Shown here piece by piece: positions 1 through 8,705 of a DNA stretch of 64,000 bases (positions within the stretch are counted from its first letter, which is position 1; every line of letters begins with the position of its first letter). The stretch is from CAYWBU01 sp942491525 (lineage in GTDB: Bacteria > Desulfobacterota > Desulfomonilia > UBA1062): NCBI GenBank assembly GCA_942491525.1, contig CALOBW010000039.1, positions 62,001-126,000 of the forward strand. Direction: 5' to 3'. The translations under genes and the position numbers were made by a program. A model generated the notes under the pieces. That model was given only the letters and a program-made list of their open reading frames with translations. It did not search any database and was not told where the DNA came from.

Positions 1-34
1 TCAAGATTTTGAAGAGTTGCCATGAGGGGTAGAT

Positions 35-49
35 CTGGTTTAAAACCAG
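35..49. repeat. Short inverted repeat before coaX
   Basis: CTGGTTT-A-AAACCAG is a perfect 7-bp inverted repeat ending three bases before the coaX ATG. It sits where a ribosome binding site would be expected. It could be a small operator or a structure limiting coaX translation; its role is not determinable from sequence. Confidence 0.35.
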
Positions 50-52
50 CCT

Positions 53-754
53 ATGCTTGTAATTGACGTGGGCAACACCAGGATTGAGGCCGCCCTGATT
101 GAAGATTTTGAGATCGGGGCCCGATATGAGTTTGCGACCGGGGACTGCCGGGAGCGGCTTTTGCGCGATGATCTGCGCTCTGAGCGCGCGGTGCTTTCCA
201 GCGTGCGCAGTGAGATCACCGCGGTGATCCGCGCCGAGGTGAATGATCTGCTGCTGGTTGAGCCGGGCATTGAGCTGGGAATCGGGGTGGATTACCGGTC
301 GCTGGATACGCTCGGTATGGACCGGCTGGTGGTGGCGGCGGCGGCGCGTCATTTATATGGCGCTCGGGAGCTGATTGTCGCCGATATGGGCACGGCAACC
401 ACGGTTGATTATCTGAGCGCCGAGGGCGTCTTCAGGGGCGGCGCGATTATGCCCGGCATCCGCAGCGGCTACGCCGGCCTGCTGGCCAGCGCGCCGCAGC
501 TGCCGGATGTTGAGCTCAGATGGCCCGGGAGCGTTGTCGGGCGTGATACGGCTGAGTGCCTGTGTTCCGGCCTGCTGCTGGGGCATCTGGCCATGCTTGA
601 TGGCCTGAGTCGCATGATGGCTCAGGGGGCGCAGGTGGTGGTCACCGGCGGCTTGTCGCATCTGCTGGCCGGGAGGCTGCCGGACGGCTATATATGGGAT
701 GCCGACCTGCTGCTCAAGGGGCTCTATCTTTTGGGAACCCTCAATCGGCATTGA
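53..754 (+). CDS. coaX: Type III pantothenate kinase
   Basis: Phosphorylates pantothenate with ATP, the first committed step of coenzyme A synthesis, in the cytoplasm. The 233-aa product shows the ASKHA-fold signature of type III enzymes: the N-terminal phosphate loop DVGNT at residues 5-9, GMDR at 88-91, the second phosphate motif DMGTATTVD at 111-119, and GGAIMPG at 129-135. It is slightly shorter than the usual 250-260 aa. The chosen ATG follows directly on a 7-bp inverted repeat (35-49) and has no convincing Shine-Dalgarno, so the start is the least certain part. A second CoA-pathway gene, panE, lies at 14217. Confidence 0.95.
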   Translation: MLVIDVGNTRIEAALIEDFEIGARYEFATGDCRERLLRDDLRSERAVLSSVRSEITAVIRAEVNDLLLVEPGIELGIGVDYRSLDTLGMDRLVVAAAARHLYGARELIVADMGTATTVDYLSAEGVFRGGAIMPGIRSGYAGLLASAPQLPDVELRWPGSVVGRDTAECLCSGLLLGHLAMLDGLSRMMAQGAQVVVTGGLSHLLAGRLPDGYIWDADLLLKGLYLLGTLNRH

Positions 755-811
755 TCTTGCTTCATGGGACCCGTGGCAGTTTGCTGCCAACAATTTTGAC
801 AGGGTGAAATA

Positions 812-2518
812 ATGATTCAAACAAAAAAATATTTTACAACTCTGACCTTGTTGATCATTTTTATGCTGAGCGGCCTGCCGGCTGTGCAGGCGGCAGAGGG
901 TGCGGCCCAGGCCTATCAGGAGGCTAACAGCGCTTACGTGAGTCTCTCGCGTGACGCGGCCAAACGCAAGAATCGTGCGAACTGGATCAAGACCATCAAT
1001 CTCTACGCCCAGGTGTCAAAAAACTATCCCGACTCAAATGTGGCCCCCAAGGCCATGTTCAAGCAGGCCAAGCTATATGAGCAGCTCTACGGCTACTCTT
1101 CCCGGCGCTCGGACCTGCAGGCCGCCATCAGCCTCTACACCAGGCTGGCGGCGCGATACCCCCAGAGTTCGCTGGCGGATGACGGGCTCTACCGCTCGGC
1201 CAGAATTTATGATCAGAAGATGGGCGATAAGCAGTCGGCCTATGATCTCTACCGTCAGGTGATTGAGAAGTTTCCCCACGGAGACATGGCCCAGCAGGCC
1301 CGCGAGGGTATGAATGCCATCCATATCAAGCAGGCCGAACCGCAGGTGGTTCAAAGCAGCGGCGGCCTGGTCGAGGTTCAGAGCGTGCGCAAGTGGACTA
1401 CCGAGGATTATACGCGCATTGTCATCGACCTGGGCAGGGACACCTCCTTCAACAGCTTCTCGCTGCCGGCAAACGCCGAGCACAACAAGCCGCCGCGCCT
1501 GGTGGTGGACATCAACAATGCGCGCACCAAGCCGGGCCTGCCCTACAAGATGAATGTCAACGAGGGCATCCTCAAGTGCGTGCGCGTCAGCCAGAACCAG
1601 AAGGACAAGGTGCGCGTGGTCATGGATCTGACCGAGGGCACCAACTATAACGCCTTCCCGCTCTCCAACCCTTCGCGGCTGGTGGTGGATGTGCGCGGTA
1701 ACGGCCCCATGGTGGCTTCGGTGGACCCCAAGGCCGGCAGCGGCAACGGTATCAAGAAGGTGCGCTCGGGAGTGCCCTCCACCATGCCGGATGACGTGGC
1801 CTCGATTGCCAAGCAGCTCTCACTCAAGATCTCAACCATTGTGATTGATCCCGGCCATGGCGGCAAGGATCCGGGCGCCATCGGCAGGGGCGGCATCAAG
1901 GAGAAAGAGCTGACCCTGGAGATTTCCAAGCGTTTGGCCAAGCAGCTCAGGGGTGAGGGTTTTACGGTCTATCTGACCCGTGAGAGCGATATTTTTGTGC
2001 CGCTCGAAGAGCGGACCGCCTTTGCCAACAAGAAGAACGCCGATCTCTTCATCTCGATCCATATGAACTCCAACCGTGACAAGAAGGTGCGCGGAATTGA
2101 GGCCTACTACCTCAATTTGACCACCGATGAGAGCGCCATCGAGGTTGCGGCCCGTGAAAACGCCACAACTTCGCGTTCGCTGGGTGACCTGCAGCTGATT
2201 CTGAATGATCTGATGCTGAACGCCAAGATCAATGAGTCTTCGCGGCTGGCCGGTTCCTTGCAGGGCTCGGTCATGCAGTCCGTCAAGAACATCGGTTATG
2301 GCGGCCGGGACCGCGGGGTGCGCCAGGCACCCTTCTATGTATTGCTGGGGGCCCAGATGCCTTCGGTGCTGCTTGAACTTGGCTTCTTGAGTAATTCGCA
2401 AGATTTTGCTTTATTAAAGAAAGATTCATACCAGCAGACACTTGCTGATGGTATTGCGGACGGTATTCATGCCTATATGAAGAGTACCGGCTATGCTTAT
2501 GTTGGGGGAGATTTATGA
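812..2518 (+). CDS. N-acetylmuramoyl-L-alanine amidase with TPR and AMIN domains
   Basis: Periplasmic zinc hydrolase that cleaves the amide bond between MurNAc and the stem peptide, typically for daughter-cell separation. The 568-aa protein has a signal peptide (about 1-28, ending AVQA), a TPR-like helical region (30-170) with BamD-like repeats, an AMIN domain (about 185-297) that in AmiC binds peptidoglycan at the septum, and an Amidase_3 catalytic domain (about 340-560). Zinc and catalytic residues are visible: H349 in DPGHGG, E364 in IKEKELTL, H417 in SIHMNS, and the Glu of LLELGFLSN near the C-terminus. The TPR-AMIN-amidase order is more elaborate than E. coli AmiC. Its stop overlaps the start of a SPOR-domain gene, which fits since SPOR domains bind the denuded glycans amidases create. 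Confidence 0.93.
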   Translation: MIQTKKYFTTLTLLIIFMLSGLPAVQAAEGAAQAYQEANSAYVSLSRDAAKRKNRANWIKTINLYAQVSKNYPDSNVAPKAMFKQAKLYEQLYGYSSRRSDLQAAISLYTRLAARYPQSSLADDGLYRSARIYDQKMGDKQSAYDLYRQVIEKFPHGDMAQQAREGMNAIHIKQAEPQVVQSSGGLVEVQSVRKWTTEDYTRIVIDLGRDTSFNSFSLPANAEHNKPPRLVVDINNARTKPGLPYKMNVNEGILKCVRVSQNQKDKVRVVMDLTEGTNYNAFPLSNPSRLVVDVRGNGPMVASVDPKAGSGNGIKKVRSGVPSTMPDDVASIAKQLSLKISTIVIDPGHGGKDPGAIGRGGIKEKELTLEISKRLAKQLRGEGFTVYLTRESDIFVPLEERTAFANKKNADLFISIHMNSNRDKKVRGIEAYYLNLTTDESAIEVAARENATTSRSLGDLQLILNDLMLNAKINESSRLAGSLQGSVMQSVKNIGYGGRDRGVRQAPFYVLLGAQMPSVLLELGFLSNSQDFALLKKDSYQQTLADGIADGIHAYMKSTGYAYVGGDL

Positions 2519-3105
2519 AGAGGATTCTGGCGCTTGTACCGTTGTTGCTGTTGGCGCTGCCGCTATGGGCAGATTACGGTCTGAGTAATGTGGTAACCAT
2601 TGAGATTGAGGCTCCCGAGGCACCCCGGGTTGAAGAGGTTGTCAAGTGTGCCAAAAGTAATTTCTATCCCTATACGATACATATTTCATCCTGGCAGGAT
2701 CGTGAACAGGCCCTGAGTGAGCTTGAGAAGGTTAAACTTGAGCCGGTCTTCATAACCAAGATCGATCTGGGTGAGCGCGGGATCTGGTATCGGGTTGACT
2801 ATGGCGTTTTTGAGACCATGGCGGCGGCCAGCGCGCGTCTCAAGGAGGTCAAGGCTGCCAAGCAGGTTGACAAGGGCGCCTTTGTGGGCGGGGCCGTGCC
2901 CTACAGTGTGGAAATTGAAACCTTTGAGAGTATGGAGGCGGCCACCGAGCTGCTGGGGCGCTTTGATGAGCCCGGTTTCTATATCGTGCCGGAGGGAACC
3001 TGCTTCAGGGTGCTGGCGGGGGCTTATCCGACATTGGTGAGTGCTAACCTGGTCTATTCTGAACTGGCGGCCAAGGGCCTGGATGTAAAAATCATGAAAC
3101 GATGA
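2515..3105 (+). CDS. Exported SPOR-domain-like protein
   Basis: A 196-aa protein with a clear signal peptide (residues 1-19, cleavage likely after LWA). The mature part contains two tandem SPOR-like units: residues about 48-110 (YTIHISSW ... WYRVDYGVF) and about 125-195 (YSVEIETF ... CFRVLAGAY). Both have the alternating strand-helix pattern and the Y/F-R-V-x-x-G-x-Y/F core of SPOR domains, which bind septal glycan strands lacking stem peptides. The start ATG overlaps the amidase stop by 4 nt and is preceded by GGGGGAG, so the two are translationally coupled. Only one Cys in the mature N-terminal region, so it is not a lipoprotein. The exact division role is inferred. Confidence 0.78.
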   Translation: MKRILALVPLLLLALPLWADYGLSNVVTIEIEAPEAPRVEEVVKCAKSNFYPYTIHISSWQDREQALSELEKVKLEPVFITKIDLGERGIWYRVDYGVFETMAAASARLKEVKAAKQVDKGAFVGGAVPYSVEIETFESMEAATELLGRFDEPGFYIVPEGTCFRVLAGAYPTLVSANLVYSELAAKGLDVKIMKR

Positions 3106-3965
3106 GAGATGCCTTTCTGGAGTATTTGGTTGCTGAGCGTTTTGCGCCGGAAAATACTCTGGCCGCTTATGCCGGAGATCTTGATAACTTCTATCTCTGG
3201 CTGGGGGAACGCGACCCCCTCAAGATTACAAGCTCTGACTTGAGCGCCTTTATATCCTATTGCCAAAGCAACAACTTGAAGACCACCAGCATCAACCGCC
3301 GGATCTCGGCCATCAAGCAGTTCTACCGCTTTATGCTGGAAGAGGGTCTCATGCAGCACGATCCCACCCGGGACCTGGTGGTGCCCCGGCGCGCGCACTA
3401 TCTGCCGGACGTCCTGAGTCGCGAAGAGGTTGAGAGCCTGATGCGTGCGCCGGCTGAAGATAGCCTGGGCATTCGGGACAAGGCCATGCTGGAGGTGCTC
3501 TATGCCACGGGGCTTAGGGTTTCTGAGCTGGTGGGACTCAAGATGAATAATATTAATCTGGACGTGGGTTATCTGATAACCAAGGGCAAGGGCGACAAGG
3601 AGCGGCTGGTGCCCATGGGTGAGAGTGCCCGCGAGTGGGTCAGCCGCTATCTAGCCGAGGCCCGGCCTGAGTTGGCGCGCCATACGACCGAAGAGCTGTT
3701 TCTGTCGCGGCGCGGCGAGGCCATGAGCCGGCAGAACTTCTGGTACATCATCAAGCGCTACGCATCTTTGGTGGGCATCAAGAAGAAGATTTCACCCCAT
3801 ACCCTGAGGCACTCCTTTGCCACCCATCTGCTGCACGGCGGCGCCGATCTGCGCTCGCTGCAGATGATGCTGGGGCATGCCGACATCTCAACCACCCAGA
3901 TCTATACGCACATAACCTCCCAGCGCCTCAAAGAGGTGCATGAGGCTTACCATCCGCGGGGTTAA
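3102..3965 (+). CDS. xerD: Tyrosine site-specific recombinase XerD
   Basis: Resolves chromosome dimers at dif during division. At 287 aa it is standard length. It has the N-terminal SAM-like core-binding domain (1-95) and a catalytic domain with R139 in TGLRVSEL, the beta-hairpin Lys around 163 (TKGKGDKER), HTLRH at 233-237, H259 in LGHADISTT, and nucleophile Y268 in QIYTH. The start overlaps the SPOR gene stop (ATGA), so it is the third member of a coupled run. It lies among housekeeping division genes with no phage or integron features, which supports Xer function over a mobile-element integrase. XerD rather than XerC is the more likely name from the HADISTTQIYTH ending, but the pair cannot be separated with certainty here. 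Confidence 0.9.
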   Translation: MRDAFLEYLVAERFAPENTLAAYAGDLDNFYLWLGERDPLKITSSDLSAFISYCQSNNLKTTSINRRISAIKQFYRFMLEEGLMQHDPTRDLVVPRRAHYLPDVLSREEVESLMRAPAEDSLGIRDKAMLEVLYATGLRVSELVGLKMNNINLDVGYLITKGKGDKERLVPMGESAREWVSRYLAEARPELARHTTEELFLSRRGEAMSRQNFWYIIKRYASLVGIKKKISPHTLRHSFATHLLHGGADLRSLQMMLGHADISTTQIYTHITSQRLKEVHEAYHPRG

Positions 3966-6561
3966 TTTGGAGATTATCACCAGTCATACCAATGCCGATT
4001 TTGACGCTTTCGCCTCCATGGTGGCCGCGTCCCTGATCTATCCGGATGCGCAGCTGGTCTTCGCTGGCTCGCAGGAGAAGGATCTGCGCAACTATCTGAC
4101 GGGCAGCAATCTTGATTTCGGTCTGCGTAAGCTCAAGGATATTGAGCTTGCTGAGGTGACGCGCCTGATCGTGGTGGACACCTGTCACCGGGAGAGACTC
4201 GGGCCGTTCGCTGAACTGATCGAGCGCGAGGATGTGGAGGTGATTGTCTACGATCACCATGTTCTGCAGGCTGATGAACTGGGCGCTAGGGAGGTCTATG
4301 CGCGGGAGTACGGCGCCAACACCACGCTGATGATCCGGGAGCTGCAGCGGCGCAAGATCAAGATTGCCGCGGAGCTGGCGACCCTGCTGGCCGCGGGCAT
4401 CTATGAGGATACGGGCGGCCTGCTTTTTCCCTCGACCGCGGCTGAGGATGTGGAGGCCTTTGCCCTCTGCCTGAAGCTGGGGGCCGACACCGGCAAGATC
4501 TCGCGGCTGCTGAGCCGTGAGCTGAGCGCCGACCAGGTGGATGTGCTCGATCAGCTGATCAAGAATGTTTCCACCAGCTACATTAACGGCATTCATGTGC
4601 TCATCTCACACTCGGTGTCACCGATTTATGTGGATGACTATGCCATGCTGGCGCACAAGCTGGAGCGCATGTACAAGGTTGACGCCATCTTCACCCTGGG
4701 GCGCATGGGCGATGTGATCTATCTGGTGGCCCGCAGTTCGCTGCCCCAGCTGGACGCCGCCGAGGTGGCGGCGGTTTTCGGCGGCGGCGGTCATGCCACG
4801 GCGGCGGCCGCCTCAATCCGTGATATCTCGCTGGATGAGGCCATTGATGAGGTGCTGGCGGCTGTCAGGGCCGAGGCCCGGCCGCGTATTACGGCCCGCG
4901 ATATCATGACCTTTCCGGTCAAGGGGCTCGAGATGGATGCATCAATTGACGAGGCCAGTCAGATGCTCAACCGCTATCATATCAACTCGGCCGTTGTCTG
5001 GGACGAGGGGCAGGTGGCGGGTTATGTGACGCGCCAGGTTGTGACCCGCGCCCAGGGCCATGTGCTGGGCAAGGCAAAAGTTTGCGACTATATGATCCGC
5101 GATTTTGAGTGCGTGGACGAGGGGGTCTCGCTCGGTGAGGTGCGCAGCGTGATTGTTGACGGCAATCAGCGGCTGCTGCCGGTCATGCGCCGCGGCAAGC
5201 TGGTGGGCGTAATTACCCGGACCGATATTTTGAGCGCCATGCATGAGAAGATGGGGGCCCTGGAGGGTTCGCGCGTGACCCGCCGCCGATCGGTCAGGGC
5301 ACTGCTCAGGGACCGCTTGCCGGGCAGTATCTATGATCAGCTCTATATGGCCGGCGAGCTGGCCAATGAGATGAACTACAAGCTCTATCTGGTGGGCGGC
5401 ATCGTGCGCGATATTCTGCTGAGGATTGATAATCTTGATATCGATCTGGTGGTGGAGGGGGACGGTATTGTCTTTGCGCGCAGCCTGGCCGCACAGCTTC
5501 AGAGCCGCTTGGCGGTACATGATAAGTATAAGACCGCCGTTCTTAAGTTTGAGGACGGCAACCATATCGACATTGCCACGGCGCGGCTGGAGTACTACAA
5601 GCGGCCGGGCGGATTTCCGGTGGTTGAGGAGTCGACCCTGAAGCTGGACCTTTACCGCCGAGACTTCACCATCAACACCATGGCCATCTGCCTTAATCCG
5701 GACCGTTTCGGCGAGCTGGTGGATTTCTTCGGTGCCCAGAACGACATGAAGGAGGGCCGCATCCGGGTGCTGCACTCCCTGAGCTTTGTGGAGGATCCAT
5801 CCAGGATGCTGCGGGGCGTACGTTTTGAACAGCGGTTTGACTTCAAGCTTGGCAAGCAGACCCGTTCGCTGATCAAGACGGCGGTTAAATCTGGTTTGTT
5901 GAGTAATCTGCCGGGCAAGCGCATCGCTCATGAACTGAAACAGATGCTCTCGGAGGAGGATCCGGTCAAGGGAATGCAGCGGCTGCACGAGCTTGGCATC
6001 CTGCAGGCTATTGATGCGGAGACGGTCTTCAGCCCAAAGGTGGTCGAGGATTTAGTGTCGGTGCGTGAAACAGTTGCCTGGTTCAATTTGTTATATACCC
6101 ATGAGAAGTATGCGCCCTGGCAGATATATGTGCTGGCCCTGATCGAGCATCAGGAGAGTGGGGTCAGGATTTGCCAGAGCATGGGTCTGGATGAAAACGA
6201 TATCCGCCGTATAGTTCTTTCGCAGCAGCGTGCTAACGATGCGCTGAAACAGCTGGCCTGCAACCAGGATGCGCGGCCATCCCAGATTGTGGATCTGCTG
6301 GCCCAGTTGAGTCTTGAGGAGCTGCTCTATGTGATGTCACGGACCAAGTGTGCCAAAGAGACGATCTCGTCTTATATTACCTCTTGGCGCCGCTCACGTC
6401 CGCTGGTGCGTGGCCGGGATCTGATGGAGATCGGTTTCACGCAGGGACCTTTGATGGGTGAATGCCTCAATCTGATCAGAGATAAGAGCTTGAATGGAGA
6501 GCTTGGTGATTTCAGCGCCGCGATCGCCTTTGCCGAGGATTTTTTGCGAACTCAGGATTGA
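3940..6561 (+). CDS. DHH-CBS-tRNA nucleotidyltransferase fusion (CCA/A-adding)
   Basis: An 873-aa three-part protein. Residues 1-310 form a DHH/DHHA1 phosphoesterase-like module (SHTNADFDA, VVDTCH, VYDHH, and GGGGHATAAA). Two CBS domains follow at about 315-435. Residues about 455-870 form a class II nucleotidyltransferase of the CCA-adding/poly(A) polymerase family, with LVGGIVRD, the metal-binding pair in NLDIDLVVEGDG, RRDFTINTMA, and EDPSRMLRGVRF. Long fusions of this type occur in deltaproteobacteria and Aquifex, where one is an A-adding tRNA enzyme; whether this one adds A or CCA cannot be told. The start overlaps xerD by 26 nt, with AGAGG close before it; a TTG at 3967 just after the xerD stop is an alternative. 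A tRNA lacking an encoded CCA lies 34 bases downstream. Confidence 0.9.
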   Translation: MRLTIRGVNLEIITSHTNADFDAFASMVAASLIYPDAQLVFAGSQEKDLRNYLTGSNLDFGLRKLKDIELAEVTRLIVVDTCHRERLGPFAELIEREDVEVIVYDHHVLQADELGAREVYAREYGANTTLMIRELQRRKIKIAAELATLLAAGIYEDTGGLLFPSTAAEDVEAFALCLKLGADTGKISRLLSRELSADQVDVLDQLIKNVSTSYINGIHVLISHSVSPIYVDDYAMLAHKLERMYKVDAIFTLGRMGDVIYLVARSSLPQLDAAEVAAVFGGGGHATAAAASIRDISLDEAIDEVLAAVRAEARPRITARDIMTFPVKGLEMDASIDEASQMLNRYHINSAVVWDEGQVAGYVTRQVVTRAQGHVLGKAKVCDYMIRDFECVDEGVSLGEVRSVIVDGNQRLLPVMRRGKLVGVITRTDILSAMHEKMGALEGSRVTRRRSVRALLRDRLPGSIYDQLYMAGELANEMNYKLYLVGGIVRDILLRIDNLDIDLVVEGDGIVFARSLAAQLQSRLAVHDKYKTAVLKFEDGNHIDIATARLEYYKRPGGFPVVEESTLKLDLYRRDFTINTMAICLNPDRFGELVDFFGAQNDMKEGRIRVLHSLSFVEDPSRMLRGVRFEQRFDFKLGKQTRSLIKTAVKSGLLSNLPGKRIAHELKQMLSEEDPVKGMQRLHELGILQAIDAETVFSPKVVEDLVSVRETVAWFNLLYTHEKYAPWQIYVLALIEHQESGVRICQSMGLDENDIRRIVLSQQRANDALKQLACNQDARPSQIVDLLAQLSLEELLYVMSRTKCAKETISSYITSWRRSRPLVRGRDLMEIGFTQGPLMGECLNLIRDKSLNGELGDFSAAIAFAEDFLRTQD

Positions 6562-6595
6562 CGTGAGCGGGCTATTTGGTAGATGATGCAGGAGT

Positions 6596-6667
6596 GGGGA
6601 TGTAGCTCAGTGGGAGAGCATCGCGTTCGCAACGCGAGGGTCGGGGGTTCAAATCCCCTCATCTCCA
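6596..6667 (+). tRNA. tRNA-Ala (anticodon CGC)
   Basis: A 72-nt cloverleaf folds cleanly. The acceptor arm is GGGGATG/CATCTCC with one G-T wobble, the D arm GCTC/GAGC, the anticodon stem TCGCG/CGCGA with loop TTCGCAA (anticodon CGC at 6628-6630), a 5-nt variable loop, and the T arm GGGGG-TTCAAAT-CCCCT with a closing wobble. Discriminator A is at 6667. The following bases are GAT, so the 3' CCA is not encoded and must be added after transcription. It reads GCG codons, common in this GC-rich coding sequence. Confidence 0.96.
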
Positions 6668-6812
6668 GATCATTGTGAATATGTGACCCGCTGCCCGACA
6701 TTTAAATTGAGTTATATTGAATGTTTGCATTTCTGTGACAAAAACTATACAACTTAGCCCGGGATATTTGATTTATCCAGGAGCAATTGTAATATGGGGA
6801 TAGGGGGTAGGA

Positions 6813-7616
6813 ATGTTATCGCCGGACTTGGTGAGCTCGGTTAATAACTTTATCCAGCTTGATATTGATGAGAAGGTGGATTTTCTTGCGCGCGATGTGC
6901 AGGAGTGTCTGCAGGAGATGGATGCGCGAAATTTGCTGCACACATCCGTGACCGTGGAGAGGGTGCAGGAGTTGTGCGCCAAATCGGTTGCGGCCCGCAT
7001 GCAGGATGCCTGGCGCATTCTGGTTGTCTTTGCCAAGGAGGCCAAGGTCGGCTACAGCGATCTGCTGGAGAGTCAGCTGATTGATATCCTTGATCAAAAT
7101 ATTCCATCACCCTTTGATGACATCAGTGATATCTATGCGCAGTTGAGCAGGATCGTCTATTCTACGGAACCGGCCATTAAGCAGTTTGAGTCCAAGCTGG
7201 GCCAGGTGCGGTTTGATAATTTTGCGCGCATCAAAGGTGAGGTGCATCAGTTTGTGGTTGAACTGAGGGGTGGCAACTCTTCGTTTGAGGAGCCGCCGCA
7301 TACCAATTTGGGGGCCGGGGTTCTGCATGATGACAAGCGCCGCCAGTATATGGAGATGCAGTCGGATATCCAAAGTATTCTTTTTTCGCTGGAATTTGCC
7401 TTGGCTGGCGTAAATGATGAAACTTTTCCGCGGAGCGAAGTTTTTGAGCTGGTCCAGGATATCCGCAAGGAGCTGGAAAAGCGCGACCCCAATATGACCA
7501 AGCTGGAGGGGCTGCTGGTGACTGTCGGCAGTAATATCCACACGGTTGATTCACTCTCAGAAATTTATGATGATCTTAAAACGCTGCTGACCTATCTGGG
7601 CGCGACGATGCCATAA
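6813..7616 (+). CDS. Unknown cytoplasmic helical protein (267 aa)
   Basis: I do not recognise a family. The 267-aa product has no signal peptide, no membrane segment and no clustered cysteines. It is acidic and predicted mainly alpha-helical, with heptad-like stretches at residues 10-60 and 190-245. The start is supported by GGGGGTAGG just upstream. It is monocistronic: tRNA-Ala lies upstream and a strong intrinsic terminator at 7707-7740 lies downstream. A coordination or scaffold role is possible, but nothing in the sequence specifies one. Confidence 0.75.
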   Translation: MLSPDLVSSVNNFIQLDIDEKVDFLARDVQECLQEMDARNLLHTSVTVERVQELCAKSVAARMQDAWRILVVFAKEAKVGYSDLLESQLIDILDQNIPSPFDDISDIYAQLSRIVYSTEPAIKQFESKLGQVRFDNFARIKGEVHQFVVELRGGNSSFEEPPHTNLGAGVLHDDKRRQYMEMQSDIQSILFSLEFALAGVNDETFPRSEVFELVQDIRKELEKRDPNMTKLEGLLVTVGSNIHTVDSLSEIYDDLKTLLTYLGATMP

Positions 7617-7706
7617 AATCTATAATTCTTATAAAAATAACTTATGAAAAAAATAAAATTGTCGATGGGTAATGTATAAGCCCATAAGATATATCTCCTT
7701 TTAGTT

Positions 7707-7740
7707 GGCCGGGATAATCAATTATCCCGGCCTGTTTTCT
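7707..7740 (+). terminator. Intrinsic terminator after the 267-aa gene
   Basis: GGCCGGGATAAT (7707-7718) pairs perfectly with ATTATCCCGGCC (7721-7732) and is followed by TGTTTTCTTT. The outer 10 bp would form the stem in practice, with a 6-nt loop. It ends the + strand gene and faces the convergent gene ending at 7750. Confidence 0.85.
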
Positions 7741-7749
7741 TTGGAGATA

Positions 7750-8157
7750 TCAGACCCTCAGCTCTTCGACGTTTTTAACAAAGTCACAGACCGCATAGAC
7801 GCGGATATTATTGCTTTGGGGGTCGACCGGGAAGAAGAAGAACCCCTGCTCATCCAGATCATAGGCGTTGCAGGTGCCGACCTGACGCTCGCCGTCATTG
7901 AAATTTACCGCAATCTTGCGTCCATAAGCCTTGTCGTCAGGGGTAAATTCCTTGCGTTCCTGATAGTCGGGGTTGCCGTCATAGGTTTTGACAAAGAAGA
8001 TGGCCTTGAGCTCTTTGATATCGATGGAGACCGGGGGGGATGCCGGATCAGCCAAATCAATTCTGAGGTGAAAGGATGACTTGGTATGAAAGAAGTCATA
8101 GGTCTGGCCCTTGACGATTTGCCCATCCGTGAAATGAACAACAACCTTCTGGTCCAT
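7750..8157 (-). CDS. Small conserved-type protein of unknown function (135 aa)
   Basis: The 135-aa protein opens with a beta-rich segment, KVVVHFTDGQIVKGQTYDF, and repeats the theme at about residue 80 (KIAVNFNDGERQVGTCNAY). This suggests two copies of a small beta-barrel unit, each with the pattern VxFxDGxxxxGxxxxY. Similar short 'F-x-DG-x-x-x-x-G' proteins (DUF6982-type) are common in deltaproteobacteria; I assign this only tentatively. The start is well supported by GGAGG seven bases upstream. There is no signal peptide or transmembrane segment. Its 3' end lies just past the terminator of the convergent 267-aa gene. Confidence 0.75.
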   Translation of the reverse strand: MDQKVVVHFTDGQIVKGQTYDFFHTKSSFHLRIDLADPASPPVSIDIKELKAIFFVKTYDGNPDYQERKEFTPDDKAYGRKIAVNFNDGERQVGTCNAYDLDEQGFFFFPVDPQSNNIRVYAVCDFVKNVEELRV

Positions 8158-8224
8158 TGTAATACCTCCTGAATAAACAAAGATAATGAGGTATACTAGA
8201 TTGTTAAGCTCTGTCTGTAAAGCG

Positions 8225-8545
8225 TCAGAGGGTCAGCAGCGACATATGGTCGTCATTTTTATGCTGCGGTTTAGGCGGTATCAGCTTGCCCTCATACTGC
8301 ATTTCGCTGCAGATGGAACGGGTTGAGTTGTCACGCTGCAGCTCTTTGAGTCCCCAGAAGAGGGCAAATACCATTGATACGATTGCCAGTATAATGGATA
8401 TCGAGAACAGTAGATCACTGGTATTTTTAATGAAGGTGCTGTTCAGGGGATTGCATAAGGCCAGATAGATGCTCATATATGAGAAAATCCAGACAAATGC
8501 AGCTAGGAAAAAGAGTTTATGATACCTGTTCCCTTTATCATACAT
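8225..8545 (-). CDS. Small two-helix membrane protein (106 aa)
   Basis: Unrecognised 106-aa inner-membrane protein. There are two hydrophobic helices, about residues 9-31 (KLFFLAAFVWIFSYMSIYLA) and 42-66 (LLFSISIILAIVSMVFALFWG), then a polar C-terminal tail of about 40 residues. GAAGG upstream of the ATG supports the start. It lies 67 bases upstream, in the same direction, of the 135-aa gene at 7750-8157, so the two may be co-transcribed. Confidence 0.65.
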   Translation of the reverse strand: MYDKGNRYHKLFFLAAFVWIFSYMSIYLALCNPLNSTFIKNTSDLLFSISIILAIVSMVFALFWGLKELQRDNSTRSICSEMQYEGKLIPPKPQHKNDDHMSLLTL

Positions 8546-8705
8546 AGTTAATCCTTCAGAGTCTCATTGTTGCAGGCAACAGCGTTATCGGCATCAAGTC
8601 TGCAATGCTTGAGTGAAGCCAATGTAACAGATGTCGGAATAATTGATTTGAATCAATTGCATGCGCCATGTATCGATATATTATTGGAACAGTGGGGAGA
8701 GCTAG

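Noticed and set aside
1..32. Possible end of an upstream gene (frame ending in TAG at 30-32)
   Set aside because: Only ten codons are visible, with no recognisable sequence, so it cannot be supported as a gene end.
3102..3965. Integrase of a mobile element
   Set aside because: The recombinase is embedded in a coupled run of division genes, has Xer length and motifs, and there are no att repeats, phage genes or integron features nearby.
6596..6667. tRNA as an integration site for an island
   Set aside because: No duplicated tRNA 3' end or integrase was found downstream, and the gene content beside it is ordinary.
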